Shown: piece after piece, positions 37,861 to 47,254 of the stretch | How the letters are laid out: every line of letters starts with the position of its first letter | Position numbering within the stretch: position 1 is the first letter of the stretch | NCBI RefSeq assembly: GCF_000751075.1 | Contig: NZ_CCMG01000008.1 | Span: 186,001-250,000 of the forward strand | Direction of reading: 5' to 3' | DNA length: 64,000 nucleotides | Source of the DNA: Rickettsia tamurae | GTDB lineage: Bacteria > Pseudomonadota > Alphaproteobacteria > Rickettsiales > Rickettsiaceae | The notes under the pieces: model-generated | The model's database searches: none | The model's input: only the letters and a program-made list of their open reading frames with translations | What the model was told of the DNA's origin: nothing | Translations under genes and position numbers: made by a program

Positions 37861-40404
37861 ATGAGCGATCTACAACAACAAGCATCTGATCCTAATTACT
37901 CCGTTTGGGTATCGGCATCTGCCGGTACCGGTAAAACCAAAATCCTAACCGATCGATTTTTACGTCTGTTAATAACGGGCGTAGAACCTTCAAATATTTT
38001 ATGCCTTACTTTTACTAATGCTGCAGCTATAGAGATGCAAGCAAGGATTAATAGCAGACTTAAATATCTTTCTCTTTGCAACGCCGAGAAACTAGAAGAA
38101 GAACTTTTCTTAATGAGCGGCAATAAGCCGTCGCCGCAAGAAACAGAAAACGCAAAAACTTTATATGATAAAATACTAAATAGTAATGAGCCTTTAAATA
38201 TCTATACAATTCATGCTTTTTGTCAAAAAATTCTTAAAATTTTTCCTGTAGAAGCAGATATAACACCGGAGTTTAAGATTCTTGAAGAAACTAAATTACA
38301 AGATATCTTCCTAAATATCAGAAATGAAATTTACTTAAGCGACGAGCATAATGACTTAATTAAAATTTTACTTAACCGCTTCCATGAAATAACACTACAA
38401 GATATTTTTACTGAAATAATTGAGCAGAAAATTAAATTCAAAAAGTTATTTATAAATACTCAAATTCCAAAAGAGATTTATAATAAAAGATTAGCGTTAG
38501 GGGAATTAAATAATATTTACGATAAGGTAAAAAACTTATTTGCAGAATATGATTTGGAGATAGAACCGAAAGAAATTTTTTTTACCAAAGACGGAAAAAA
38601 ACGAAAAAGCCTTTTATCGAAAGAATTAATAAGGAAATATCCTAAATTATTACTAGAGCTAGAAAAAATTACCTCTGAAATTTACCGATTAGATGAGCTG
38701 CGTCGCATAGAAGAGCTAGAATATCATACGAACTTACTTACTAAACTTGCTCATATTATTTTAAAAAAATACGATTCATATAAAGAAGAAAATAATTTAC
38801 TCGATTACGACGATTTAATTTACTACACCGAGAAATTACTAAATAATAAAACTACTCATGAGTGGTTGCTGCATAAGCTTGAAAGCGAGATAAATCATAT
38901 TCTTGTCGATGAAGCACAAGATACAAGCCCCCTGCAATGGAATATTATTACTACTTTAATAACAGAATTTAATGCAGCAGATAAACCACAAAATGTCATA
39001 CCGTGGCTTGACCACGGTATCCAGGAAAAAATAAAAAAAGACTGGATCCCGCTACAAGCTCGCGGTATGACAATTTTCATAGTAGGCGATGATAAGCAAT
39101 CGATCTTTAGCTTTCAAGGAGCTGATCTTCATAATTTCAGCTTAGTCAATGAAAAATTAAAAGCAAATCTCACAAATGCTAATAAGAAATTCAAAAATAT
39201 CACCCTTGAATATTCATATAGATCATGTGCAGAAATTTTACAGTTTACTCATAATGTTTTAAAAAATATAAAATCCGATTACCCTAATTTATTCCTTTCG
39301 GATAATCCTTTAATATCCTCATTCCGTACACATCAAGGCATCGTAACGGTTTGGCCCTTAGTAACAAGTGAAAAACAAGAAGAGCTTTTTTGGGCATTAC
39401 CCGAAGATTATGAAAATTCTAAATCTGCTGCCGATTTACTCATAGAAAAAATCGTAAATTTTATAAAAAAACAAATAGAAAGCGAAGAAATTTTACCGTC
39501 TACCGCAAACAGAATATCTGAAAAAGATTTTATGATATTAGTAAGAAAGAGAGATGAGTTTAGTAATAATCTGATTAAAAAACTTAGCAAAGCTAAACTT
39601 AAAGTTGAAATAAGCGATAGAATTAATCTTAAAGAAAATCTAACTATAATGGATTTAATGTCCGTGGCTAAATTTGTTTTATTACCTGACGATGATTTAA
39701 ACCTTGCCGGTTTACTAAAATCGCCGATTATCGGCATGAACGAGCAACAATTATACGAACTTCTTGTAAATAAAAACGATAATAGTTTATGGGATAATCT
39801 ATCTGCTTATGAAGAAATATATGCTAAGTTAAATTCCCTAATTGAAATTTATAAAATATCGACTGTTGAGAATTTCTTTGATTTAGCGGTGAATAATTTA
39901 AATTTACGAGAGAATCTTAATACTTATAACGGTGATGATAACAATAATATAATAAATGAGCTATTAACGTTAAGCAAAAACTATGTGAATGATATAGATA
40001 ATTCTTTGCAAGGATTTGTTGCTTGGTTTGAGAATAACGATATCTATATCAAACATGATATGGAGCATTCAGACAAAATAAGAGTAATGACCGTACACGG
40101 CTCTAAAGGACTTGAAGCTCCTATCGTTATATTATGCGATTCTACTACTTTGCCGGTAAGTAGCAATAAATTTATTTGGGACGATAAAGGTGAAATGTTT
40201 TTTTCTGCTAATGCTGCTAACACTCCTAGGTTTTTACAAGAGCTGAAAGAAGCTGAAAAATTAAAAGATTTGCAAGAATATATAAGACTACTCTATGTTG
40301 CAATGACGAGAGCTAAAGACCAGCTAATTATATGCGGTTTTAGTAATAAAGCTGCTATTCCTGAAAATTGTTGGTATGAAATAACCAAGAAAACTTTCAA
40401 TTAA
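37861..40404 (+). CDS. addA: AddA-type UvrD/Rep helicase with an in-frame RPE
   Basis: An 847-residue superfamily 1A helicase of the AddAB recombination type. Motifs in order: SASAGTGKTKILTDRFLRLL (Walker A), LCLTFTNAAAIEMQ (Ia), YTIHAFCQKIL, ILVDEAQDTSPLQW (Walker B), FIVGDDKQSIFSFQGAD (III), LEYSYRSCAEIL (IV), RVMTVHGSKGLEAPIV (V) and RLLYVAMTRAKDQL (VI). Between Walker B and motif III, residues about 379-404 are an A-type repeat (VIPWLDHGIQ to LQARGMT). Typical AddA is about 1100-1200 residues and ends with a PD-(D/E)XK nuclease; here it stops soon after motif VI, so the nuclease domain is missing. Confidence 0.9.
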   Translation: MSDLQQQASDPNYSVWVSASAGTGKTKILTDRFLRLLITGVEPSNILCLTFTNAAAIEMQARINSRLKYLSLCNAEKLEEELFLMSGNKPSPQETENAKTLYDKILNSNEPLNIYTIHAFCQKILKIFPVEADITPEFKILEETKLQDIFLNIRNEIYLSDEHNDLIKILLNRFHEITLQDIFTEIIEQKIKFKKLFINTQIPKEIYNKRLALGELNNIYDKVKNLFAEYDLEIEPKEIFFTKDGKKRKSLLSKELIRKYPKLLLELEKITSEIYRLDELRRIEELEYHTNLLTKLAHIILKKYDSYKEENNLLDYDDLIYYTEKLLNNKTTHEWLLHKLESEINHILVDEAQDTSPLQWNIITTLITEFNAADKPQNVIPWLDHGIQEKIKKDWIPLQARGMTIFIVGDDKQSIFSFQGADLHNFSLVNEKLKANLTNANKKFKNITLEYSYRSCAEILQFTHNVLKNIKSDYPNLFLSDNPLISSFRTHQGIVTVWPLVTSEKQEELFWALPEDYENSKSAADLLIEKIVNFIKKQIESEEILPSTANRISEKDFMILVRKRDEFSNNLIKKLSKAKLKVEISDRINLKENLTIMDLMSVAKFVLLPDDDLNLAGLLKSPIIGMNEQQLYELLVNKNDNSLWDNLSAYEEIYAKLNSLIEIYKISTVENFFDLAVNNLNLRENLNTYNGDDNNNIINELLTLSKNYVNDIDNSLQGFVAWFENNDIYIKHDMEHSDKIRVMTVHGSKGLEAPIVILCDSTTLPVSSNKFIWDDKGEMFFSANAANTPRFLQELKEAEKLKDLQEYIRLLYVAMTRAKDQLIICGFSNKAAIPENCWYEITKKTFN
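38994..39072. repeat. RPE, family A, inside addA
   Basis: Arms gtcataccgtggcttgacca and its degenerate partner cccgctacaagctcgcggta, read in frame between two helicase motifs. Confidence 0.8.
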
Positions 40405-40433
40405 TAATTGCTTAATTAAATATAATATGCTAT

Positions 40434-40466
40434 TAAGACGCACTTATAATTTAAAATAGCGTCTTA
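40434..40466 (+). promoter_or_regulatory. Hairpin abutting the ankyrin gene start
   Basis: TAAGACGC (40434-40441) and GCGTCTTA (40459-40466) form a perfect 8-bp stem whose last base is the A of the ATG. A tataat lies just upstream at about 40421. No Shine-Dalgarno sequence is seen outside the stem. It may terminate addA or control the next start. Confidence 0.45.
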
Positions 40467-40801
40467 TGTTGAAGATTTTAGAAAATTTTTTTGAAAATAA
40501 AGCAAGAATTAAAATAGAAAGATTTAAGCAATTACCGCCTTTACATGCAGCTACTGCAGAAGGTAATATTTCTGATATAAGAATATATTTACATAGAAAA
40601 TGTGACGTAAACAAGCAAGATATTAACGGTAAAACCCCTCTGCATCATGTTTATGAAAAAGTTAATAAGGAAGTAATACAAATACTGCTTCAATCTCATA
40701 GCATTGATAAGAATATTCAAGATAATAAAAATTATGTCCCTGCAGATTATAGTGCTGAATTTGAAAATAAAGTAGATAAGCTCGGAGAAGTCATAGAATA
40801 A
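40466..40801 (+). CDS. Short ankyrin-repeat protein
   Basis: A 111-residue protein with about two ankyrin repeats: LPPLHAATAEGNISDIRIYL with a second helix, then VNKQDINGKTPLHHVYEKVN and the partial repeat KNIQDNKNYVPADYS. No signal peptide and no membrane segment. Ankyrin proteins of intracellular bacteria often contact host proteins, but a cytoplasmic role is equally possible. It lies after addA, with the start against a hairpin. The small size suggests a minimal or truncated member. Confidence 0.75.
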   Translation: MLKILENFFENKARIKIERFKQLPPLHAATAEGNISDIRIYLHRKCDVNKQDINGKTPLHHVYEKVNKEVIQILLQSHSIDKNIQDNKNYVPADYSAEFENKVDKLGEVIE

Positions 40802-40854
40802 GAGTAGCTTAACAAATAACCAATTTATCTAAAATTGTTAAAAAAGGAGAAGAA

Positions 40855-40945
40855 AAATAAATTTTTAGCAAAAATTAATAAGATTTTTGAAAGAATAGTT
40901 AATCCTATTTCAAAAAAACTTATTAATTTTCCTTCACAAAACCTA
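40855..40945. repeat. Degraded family F repeat
   Basis: Core agcaaaaattaataagattt ... aaaaaaacttattaattttc without clean outer arms; compare 31113 and 63702. Confidence 0.6.
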
Positions 40946-40950
40946 GAATT

Positions 40951-41121
40951 ATTTTATACTTTCTAAATATAATGAACGGTGCTCTATTCTTTTTATCTCA
41001 TCTACCGTTACCTGTTCTTCTAGCCTTTGTTTAAACTTAGATCTCAGTTTTTCTAAATCTTTATTTTTCTTAGAAATCGGTAATATTTTAGATAATAATT
41101 TATTATTTTTGTTGAACATGC
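40951..41121 (-). pseudogene. Possible small charged protein, frame broken near start
   Basis: An ATG at 41121 has GGGAG seven bases before it and begins MFNKNNK, but the frame shifts in an A-rich run. A second frame continues as SKILPISKKNKDLEKLRSKF and EQVTVDEIKRIEHRS to a stop at about 40951. The coding-like composition and the ribosome site suggest a real 55-residue gene with an indel. No family recognised. Confidence 0.3.
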
Positions 41122-41160
41122 GGTTACTCCCGATTGATTAAACTTAAATTGTTCAAGTTT

Positions 41161-41287
41161 CAACCACCAAAGATTTTAACCTCGGGTGGTTGGGGTGTTA
41201 GAAGAACCGTCACAGAACAGTTATAATAGCTTTTAGGTTTAAAGTTTGCACTTTAAACCCTGAACATAGCTAAAATCACCCCAACCA
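41161..41287. repeat. Palindromic element with two competing stems
   Basis: TGGTTGGGGTG (41187-41197) pairs with CACCCCAACCA (41277-41287) over 11 bp. An inner stem aggtttaaagt / actttaaaccc lies within. The left arm region GGTGGTTG (41185-41192) can instead pair with CAACCACC (41161-41168). I do not see an open frame here. Confidence 0.6.
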
Positions 41288-41435
41288 TGACAAAGTTGAG
41301 GAGCATTTTTAAATGGATAATGCTAATCATCTGTGATAAAGGACTTCTACACCCTGGAATAACGTTACCGCTATTCTTACGGAAGATTTTAATAAATTTT
41401 TTAAAAAAGTCAATTAGCTATTGTCAGAGGACGGC

Positions 41436-41636
41436 TGCATGGATCAATTTTAACGCTGTCATCCCGCGACTTGATCACGGGATCCAGTTTAAAATACTAA
41501 AATTATTAATACTTTAGATTGTTTTTTGGATACCGTGGTCAAACCACGGTATGACACCGAATGCGTTTTCCAATCCACGCAACAACGCCTCGCGGGAATG
41601 ATATCGAGTAGTTTTTTTGTTCCATGCAACAAAGCC
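41436..41636. repeat. Shell-wrapped RPE, family A, with a second shell end
   Basis: Shell ctgcatggatcaattttaac / gttttccaatccacgcaaca, core gtcatcccgcgacttgatca / accgtggtcaaaccacggta. A second shell end (tttgttccatgcaacaa) follows. Apart from the palindromes, the gap 40802-41768 shows no clear gene. Confidence 0.75.
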
Positions 41637-41768
41637 GCTTACTCCGAACTAGTATTAAATAACTGCACTAAATTGTATATAAATATCCAGTGTTTCAATT
41701 TCCTCCTTAGTAAATTTATAAGGGGATTTTACATAAATAAGTTTTTGGCGTCTTGCTTCTTTATTTGG

Positions 41769-42198
41769 TCAGGCGGTAAATATATATAATCTATGTTCTT
41801 CTGGATCCTGAGACTCATTATTAGCATGCAGCATCTCATACAAAGCTGTTATATCTTTTTTTGTTTCATCTAAAAAAGATGTAGCAACTTCTTCTAACTT
41901 GTCTTTAAATAAACTACTTAACTCTTGATCACTTTCTAGCTCTTCCTGCGAAATTACTCTTATATCATCTAATTTAAAATAAGATTTGATATTTTCTAAA
42001 AAAGAATTAGCATAATTCTCAGTTCTAGGACTTTTAAGGTTTTTATTCAAATGATTATATCTAGATAAAATTGAATAATACTTAAACTTTTTTCTTTTAA
42101 GGTTTTTTATACCTTGTTATTTTAGAAATAACGACTACAACAAGAAAAATAAAAATACTTATTAACAGAGGATATAAGATATTTAACTGATCAAACAT
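41769..42198 (-). pseudogene. Unknown membrane-anchored protein, frameshifted; paralogue of 30487-31016
   Basis: From the ATG at 42198: MFDQLNILYPLLISIFIFLV with one membrane helix, then a frame change near 42100. It continues as KKFKYYSILSRYNHLNKNLK, then LENIKSYFKLDDIRVISQEE and LSSLFKDKLEEV, to a stop at 41769. Intact it would be about 143 residues with an N-terminal anchor and a helical cytoplasmic or periplasmic part. The IKSYFKL...EELE.D.ELS.LF.D block matches the gene at 30487. Function unknown. Confidence 0.6.
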
Positions 42199-42326
42199 TA
42201 TTAATTTCACAGAATTTAGTTGATACTACATAATAGTAGTAACATTTATTTAAATTTCAACTTAAATATTTTTTATTTCAATTTAACTCCTATATCTTAA
42301 ATTTAAATCATTTATATTTAGATATT

Positions 42327-42375
42327 GTCATAAGAAAATTAATAAGATTTTTATTGAAACCGCTACTTCTAAAAT
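42327..42375. repeat. Family F fragment
   Basis: Contains aagaaaattaataagatttt but no complementary arm; a half element. Confidence 0.45.
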
Positions 42376-42948
42376 AGATAGCATAATAATTTATGCATTA
42401 TGATTATGAAATCAGATTTAGGAATACCACAATTATATTCATATGAACCTAAATAAGCTTGTAATTCATGAACATTTTGTTCTATTTTTTCATAATTATA
42501 TTTATATGAGTTTTGGAATTTTTCAACTAATTTACCTTTATTAACAACTTTTTTATAAGCATCTTCTTTAAAAAACCCGTCCTTTTGTTCTTCACTATGA
42601 AAGTAATCCTTAAATTCACTATGTTTTTTCGGTAAATTAGAGATAAATTCTTGCAAATTTTTCTAATTGAATATTGGTAATTAGAGTAAATACCAAACCT
42701 ATATTTTCTTTATATTGGTTAACTCTTGAAATTTCATGCTCTATTGTATCTTTTTGTTCAATTTCAATAACATTATTAGATAAAATAACTAAATCTTTTT
42801 TATTAACCTCTTGCTTTTCAGACTCCTTTAGTTTTATATTCAGTATTTCCTCTTCTAATTCCTTTTCTGTAAATAATTTTTTAAATGCAGTAAGCCATGG
42901 ACCAAAAGCTGTACTTTCTAACTTTTTAAAATATTCTTTTAACTTCAT
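42369..42948 (-). pseudogene. Unknown helical protein, one-base frameshift
   Basis: The first frame starts MKLKEYFKKLESTAFGPWLT and reaches LVFTLITNIQLE. One A too many in a run of five near 42660 then ends it in KFARIYL. Removing it joins NLQEFISNLPKKHSEFKDYF and continues to FIIIMHKLLCYLF at 42369, about 192 residues in total. It is charged and helical, with no signal peptide and no motif I recognise. It lies between the second paralogue of the small membrane family and fabD. Confidence 0.5.
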
Positions 42949-43156
42949 AACTAATTTCCTTGTTTATATTTTCTTAGTTTAATTTATAGTACTAGTTGAA
43001 AGTAATCAAGTTATAAAGCTAAGAAAAATTAATACTTTTGTAAAAATTATATGTAGCGTAACAATTGAAAAACAGTTTTAAAATACTTTAAATAATTTGA
43101 CTATTTTAGAAAATTTTAATAAAATCTATTAATAAACTCAATCGATAATACAAAAT

Positions 43157-44101
43157 ATGAAAACAGCTTTTATCTTCCCCGGTCAGGGGTCGCAATTGAC
43201 CGGCATGGGAAAGGATTTTTACGATAATTTTAAACCCGCCAAAGAAACCTTTCAAATCGTTGATGAAGTACTAAACCGGAAACTCACTGATATAATTTTT
43301 AATGGACCTTCTGAAGAACTTACCTTAACCACTAACGCACAACCGGCATTAATGGCGGTATCTATGGCAATAATAAATATTATCAAAGCTGAAACCGATA
43401 AAAGTTTGGATAGTCTTTGCGATTATGCTGCCGGTCATTCTCTAGGCGAATATAGTGCTTTATGTAGCACCGAAAGTATTAGTATTGAGACAGCAGCAAA
43501 ACTACTTCATATACGTAGTACATCTATGCAGGAAGCATGTCCTGAAGGTGAGGGAAGCATGGCAGCTTGTATCAATATTCCGCTTCAAAAACTTGAAGAA
43601 ATATTAGAAGATATCAACAAAATAAATTTATGCCAAATTGCCAACGATAACATCGAAGGACAAATAGTTATTAGCGGCAAGACTACAGCTATAGATCATG
43701 CTATTAGTATAATTAAAGATTTAGGTTATAAAGCGATAAAGCTGAAAGTCAGTGCTCCATTTCATTGTAGCTTAATGAAGCCGGCAGAAGAAAAAATGCG
43801 AGTAGCTCTTGATAAAGCTGTAATTAATAAGCCTCTGATACCGGTAATCCAAAATTATACCGCAAAATCTACTCTAGATCCTACAGAAATCAAACAAAAT
43901 TTAATTCTTCAGATATGCGGGCGAGTTAGATGGCGTGAAACTTTAGAACTATTTAATATCTTAGATATAACTCATATAGTAGAAATAGGTGCCGGAAGCG
44001 TACTAACAAATATGCTCCGAAAAATTAATTATCCATATAAGTTAAGTAATATAAGTAATTTAGAAGAACTACAGAATTTTTTAGATAACGTTAGCAAATA
44101 A
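43157..44101 (+). CDS. fabD: Malonyl-CoA:ACP transacylase FabD
   Basis: Transfers malonyl groups from CoA to acyl carrier protein for fatty acid synthesis. The 314 residues start MKTAFIFPGQGSQLTGMGKD, with the nucleophile Ser95 in GHSLGEYSAL, the Gln of FPGQGSQ, the conserved Arg in LLHIRSTSMQEA and the active-site His in SAPFHCSLM near residue 205. VEIGAGSVLTNMLRK closes the fold. Intact, with its own upstream region and no repeat inside. Confidence 0.97.
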   Translation: MKTAFIFPGQGSQLTGMGKDFYDNFKPAKETFQIVDEVLNRKLTDIIFNGPSEELTLTTNAQPALMAVSMAIINIIKAETDKSLDSLCDYAAGHSLGEYSALCSTESISIETAAKLLHIRSTSMQEACPEGEGSMAACINIPLQKLEEILEDINKINLCQIANDNIEGQIVISGKTTAIDHAISIIKDLGYKAIKLKVSAPFHCSLMKPAEEKMRVALDKAVINKPLIPVIQNYTAKSTLDPTEIKQNLILQICGRVRWRETLELFNILDITHIVEIGAGSVLTNMLRKINYPYKLSNISNLEELQNFLDNVSK

Positions 44102-44187
44102 CTGTCTCTAATAACTTCTGACTTATAAAGTTTTTAAATTAACTTAATATTATTATATGAAAATTAGTTTTAGTTTTTTTTAAGCAA

Positions 44188-45433
44188 TTGCTAAAATTAT
44201 TAACTAGTGATTGGCGAAGCTATTTAAATGACAGAATAACAGAGCTGAAAAATTTAGCTTTATTAGACGGTAATAATACATTTTTAAGAGAAGAATGTTA
44301 TAGAAAAATTGCTCTTATTGAAAGATGCATTAAAGGAGGTGAATATCCATGGTATGTTGCTCCTTTTAATAAAATAGATCATACAAGTTTACTACTTACC
44401 AAATTCATATATTAGAACTTGATTATCTAAATCAAAATACGGTAAAAGCAGTAAAAAATATGCTGCAAAATAACTTCAAAGATATATATAATCCGGAAAT
44501 TTATATTATTGCTAATTATGAAGAACCTATAATTAAAAACTATACAATAACAGATAAAATAGCTAAAGGTAAAATTATTACATTTAAGGATTTAAATATT
44601 AAATATGAAGAACACACGAATGAAGAGTTAAAATATATCGGTGATATAGTAAATGATATTAGAAAACTAGATAGTGAGCTAGTAGCAGAACTATCAAAGA
44701 TTATCAAATTTATTCATCAATTTTATTTTATAGATTCTTTTATTACTCAGTGTACAATTATTTTTATGGCTACACACTTTGAAGATCTACAAAATTTTCA
44801 TCAGAATTTAGATAAAATCAACTTTATAGTACTATTACAAAAATATAATCCAAAATGCCAACCAAAAGACTATAAGAGTTTTGTCAATATTGAAGCAATA
44901 ACTTGGAATAGATTTTTAGTTAAATATCAGAAATTATTTGATAATCTTAGCGAAGAACATTCAGAAATACTATTTAGCATTTGTAGCGATAATGAGGATT
45001 TTGTAAAATCATTGCTTTCAGACTCCATCTCTCTTGATTTAGAAAAGCAAACTAAAACCATAACCTATGTGATGGATAAATATAAAGGCGATACTGATTC
45101 TTGTCATATAACTCGGCTTTTTAATATTTGCAATAATGCAACAAAGCTTAAAATAGTAAAATTATTAATCTTAAATTCTATCTCTCTCGATTTAGAAAAA
45201 CGAATTGAAATTTTAAAATATGTGACAGATAAATTTGAAGATAACACGGATTCTATTTGTCATATAACCACCCAACTTTTTAATATTTGTAAAAATACGA
45301 CAAAGCCTGAAGTTATAAATATTTTATTGATTATTTAGAACCTTGGAAAGGATTACCTATTTTTTGGTGTTATAATGATATGCTTCCTATAGGTGAAGTT
45401 TCTTCAAAACTACCTAGCCATGATTATGAATAA
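44188..45433 (+). pseudogene. Unknown protein with internal repeats, two frameshifts
   Basis: Three frames join into one product: an N-terminal part (TSDWRSYLNDRITELKNLAL to LLLTKF), then HILELDYLNQNTVKAVKNML and a long middle, then DYLEPWKGLPIFWCYNDMLP to a stop at 45433, some 410 residues. The shifts lie near 44410 and 45330. The middle holds two copies of a roughly 55-residue unit: SISLDLEKQTKTITYVMDKY...RLFNICNN and SISLDLEKRIEILKYVTDKF...QLFNICKN, separated by a helical LLILN-type link. The spacing resembles ankyrin or HEAT helices, but no repeat consensus fits well. Unknown function. Confidence 0.5.
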
Positions 45434-45511
45434 TATTTAAATCAATAATAAAAATTCTAAAATAATTCTAGAAGTTTTATAATTTAGATGATATAAAGTT
45501 AAGCCATAACC

Positions 45512-45603
45512 GGAGAGATGGCCGAGTGGCCGAAGGCGGCGGTTTGCTAAACCGTTATACGGGTCATACCGTATCGAGGGTTCGAATCCCTCTCTCTCCG
45601 CCA
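45512..45603 (+). tRNA. tRNA-Ser(GCU)
   Basis: Acceptor GGAGAGA pairs with TCTCTCC, discriminator G and encoded CCA. The anticodon is GCT in cggtttGCTaaaccg. The long variable arm (tatacgggtcataccgtatc) is typical of class II tRNA-Ser. T-loop GGTTCGAATCC. 92 bases. Confidence 0.97.
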
Positions 45604-45978
45604 ATCTGGACAGTGAGCCAATTCTTGTAGTTTATTGAACGGGAAAGCCAAGGAGTAATCAAGGTTTCCGCCTTTCAAATTTAGGTTCGCAAATACAAAT
45701 TATCGCCTTATTTCCTTTATTTAACAAGGATTTTAGCTATTAATACAAACCTACTAATTATGTTCTATGCTATTCATATGTTAGTTTACGCTAGACTTTT
45801 CTCTAATATTTTCTGTTACTTATACGTTATTTTCTGCAAATTTCACCAATTTTAGCCATTTTTTTCTAAAAATATGTACACTACACAAACGAGGGGCTAT
45901 TCCTCGTAAAATAAGGAATTTGGGAGACTTTTTGCAAAAATTTTTTTTAAGAGAATTAATTGTTTATACCAAAATTTT
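45604..45978. other. Non-coding stretch after tRNA-Ser
   Basis: No open frame of note, no RPE. It begins with the flanking repeat described for the island. Confidence 0.45.
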
Positions 45979-46522
45979 TCAGTTTTTGTGTATAAAAATT
46001 TTACCTATTACCGGAATTGAGTGAGGATTTAAATAAAGCTCAAGGATTGGGTCGGAAATATAAAGGTTTAAAAATTCTAACGTTTTTTCTTTATTACTAC
46101 AGTCTGTGCTGCCATTATTACACATGGTACATCCTAATTTTACTTTATCATTTGCTACTAAATCTTTTAATTTTGTTACTTCTTCTAAGGTAGCAAATTT
46201 TATATCACTTATGTTGCGAAAACCATCTATTACTAAATATATTATTTACTCCTTGCGAAACTGTCCTTCTTATATCATTTATATCTTCATTAGTACGCCA
46301 AGAAACATAAGGTAAACTACTATCATATTTGTGACACCAACACCAACCTTGTACCCCTTCTGTATTTCCAGGAGTTGTAATATAGCTTGCATTTGCAAAA
46401 GCTACTCCATTATTAAATATGTTATATGCATCTATATCCTCCTTATTAAGACCATACTACCTGAGAGTATAAGCTATAATTACTCCAGTCCAATTAGATT
46501 TACATGTAAAATGTCTTTTCAT
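45979..46522 (-). pseudogene. Unknown protein, copy B of a tandem pair
   Basis: The ATG at 46522 has AAGGT close before it. The product reads MKRHFTCKSNWTGVIIAYTL R, an in-frame TAG near 46457, then YGLNKEDIDAYNIFNNGVAF and GWCWCHKYDSSLPYVSWRTN. After a shift near 46230 it continues FRNISDIKFATLEEVTKLKD then LVANDKVKLGCTMCNNG, ending KIFIHKN at 45979. The block FATLEEV..LKDLV..DKVKL matches copy A at 46567-47040. Intact length would be about 180 residues. Cys and Trp content is high around GWCWCH. No family recognised. Confidence 0.5.
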
Positions 46523-46566
46523 ACCTTACCTTTTTAAATTTTATTAAAAACTTTAACTATTTAAGA

Positions 46567-47040
46567 TTAGATAATATCATCTTCGTCGCCCATTAATTTA
46601 ATTAAGTCTGGATAGGTTTGCTCATATTGAGCTATAAGCTCAAGTGTTTCTGTTTTATCATAAGATGATAATTTAACTTTATCACTTTCTACTAAATCTC
46701 TTAATCCTTTTATTTCTTGTAAGGTAGCATAATGAATACTAACATTTTCACCATCTTTTGCTGCATACCATTGATTTTGAGCATCGCATGAAAGAAAGGG
46801 CATTTAATATATTAACATTTATGGGTTCTAAATCTAGTTTTACGAAGAAATTTCTTGTTAATCGGAATTGTGGAGTTTCGGTGATAGGTACGTATGATAA
46901 TCCAAAAGATTCATTATTAAATATACAAATGGCTCTGTTTTCTTTTGAAAACTACTGTTAGGAATAAAACCAAAAATTTTTATTGTATAGTGTTGATTTA
47001 TATAATTCATATCATTTATAAATAATTTTTGTTCTTTCAT
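46567..47040 (-). pseudogene. Unknown protein, copy A of a tandem pair
   Basis: The ATG at 47040 follows AGAGG. Frame pieces: MKEQKLFINDMNYINQHYTI and FGFIPNSSFQK; after a shift near 46940 ENRAICIFNNESFGLSYVPI and TETPQFRLTRNFFVKLDLEP; after another near 46800 the rest (NQWYAAKDGENVSIHYATLQ, EIKGLRDLVESDKVKLSSYD) to GDEDDII. IFNN and YATLQEI.GLRDLVESDKVKL align with copy B. About 157 residues when joined. No known domain; the helical C-terminal half resembles a partner-binding module, which is only a guess. Confidence 0.5.
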
Positions 47041-47254
47041 TTTTTACCTCTTACAATAGTTAAATTCTATTTATTAAAGCTCTCTATTATTTTCTTTAAT
47101 CCTTAATATATTCATAAATTCCCTAAATCAACCCCAACTCATTTATTCATACTTTTAATTAAATTTCTATTACATTCTTAAAACTCCTTATTATGATTCT
47201 GTCTATAAGCTCATTTTTAACAAAATATTAAGATTTATAGAATTTAATAAGGAT

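Noticed and set aside
41287-41789. Two open frames on the plus strand
   Set aside because: They run through RPE arms (IPRLDHGIQ-type translation) and non-coding sequence; no start signal or homology.
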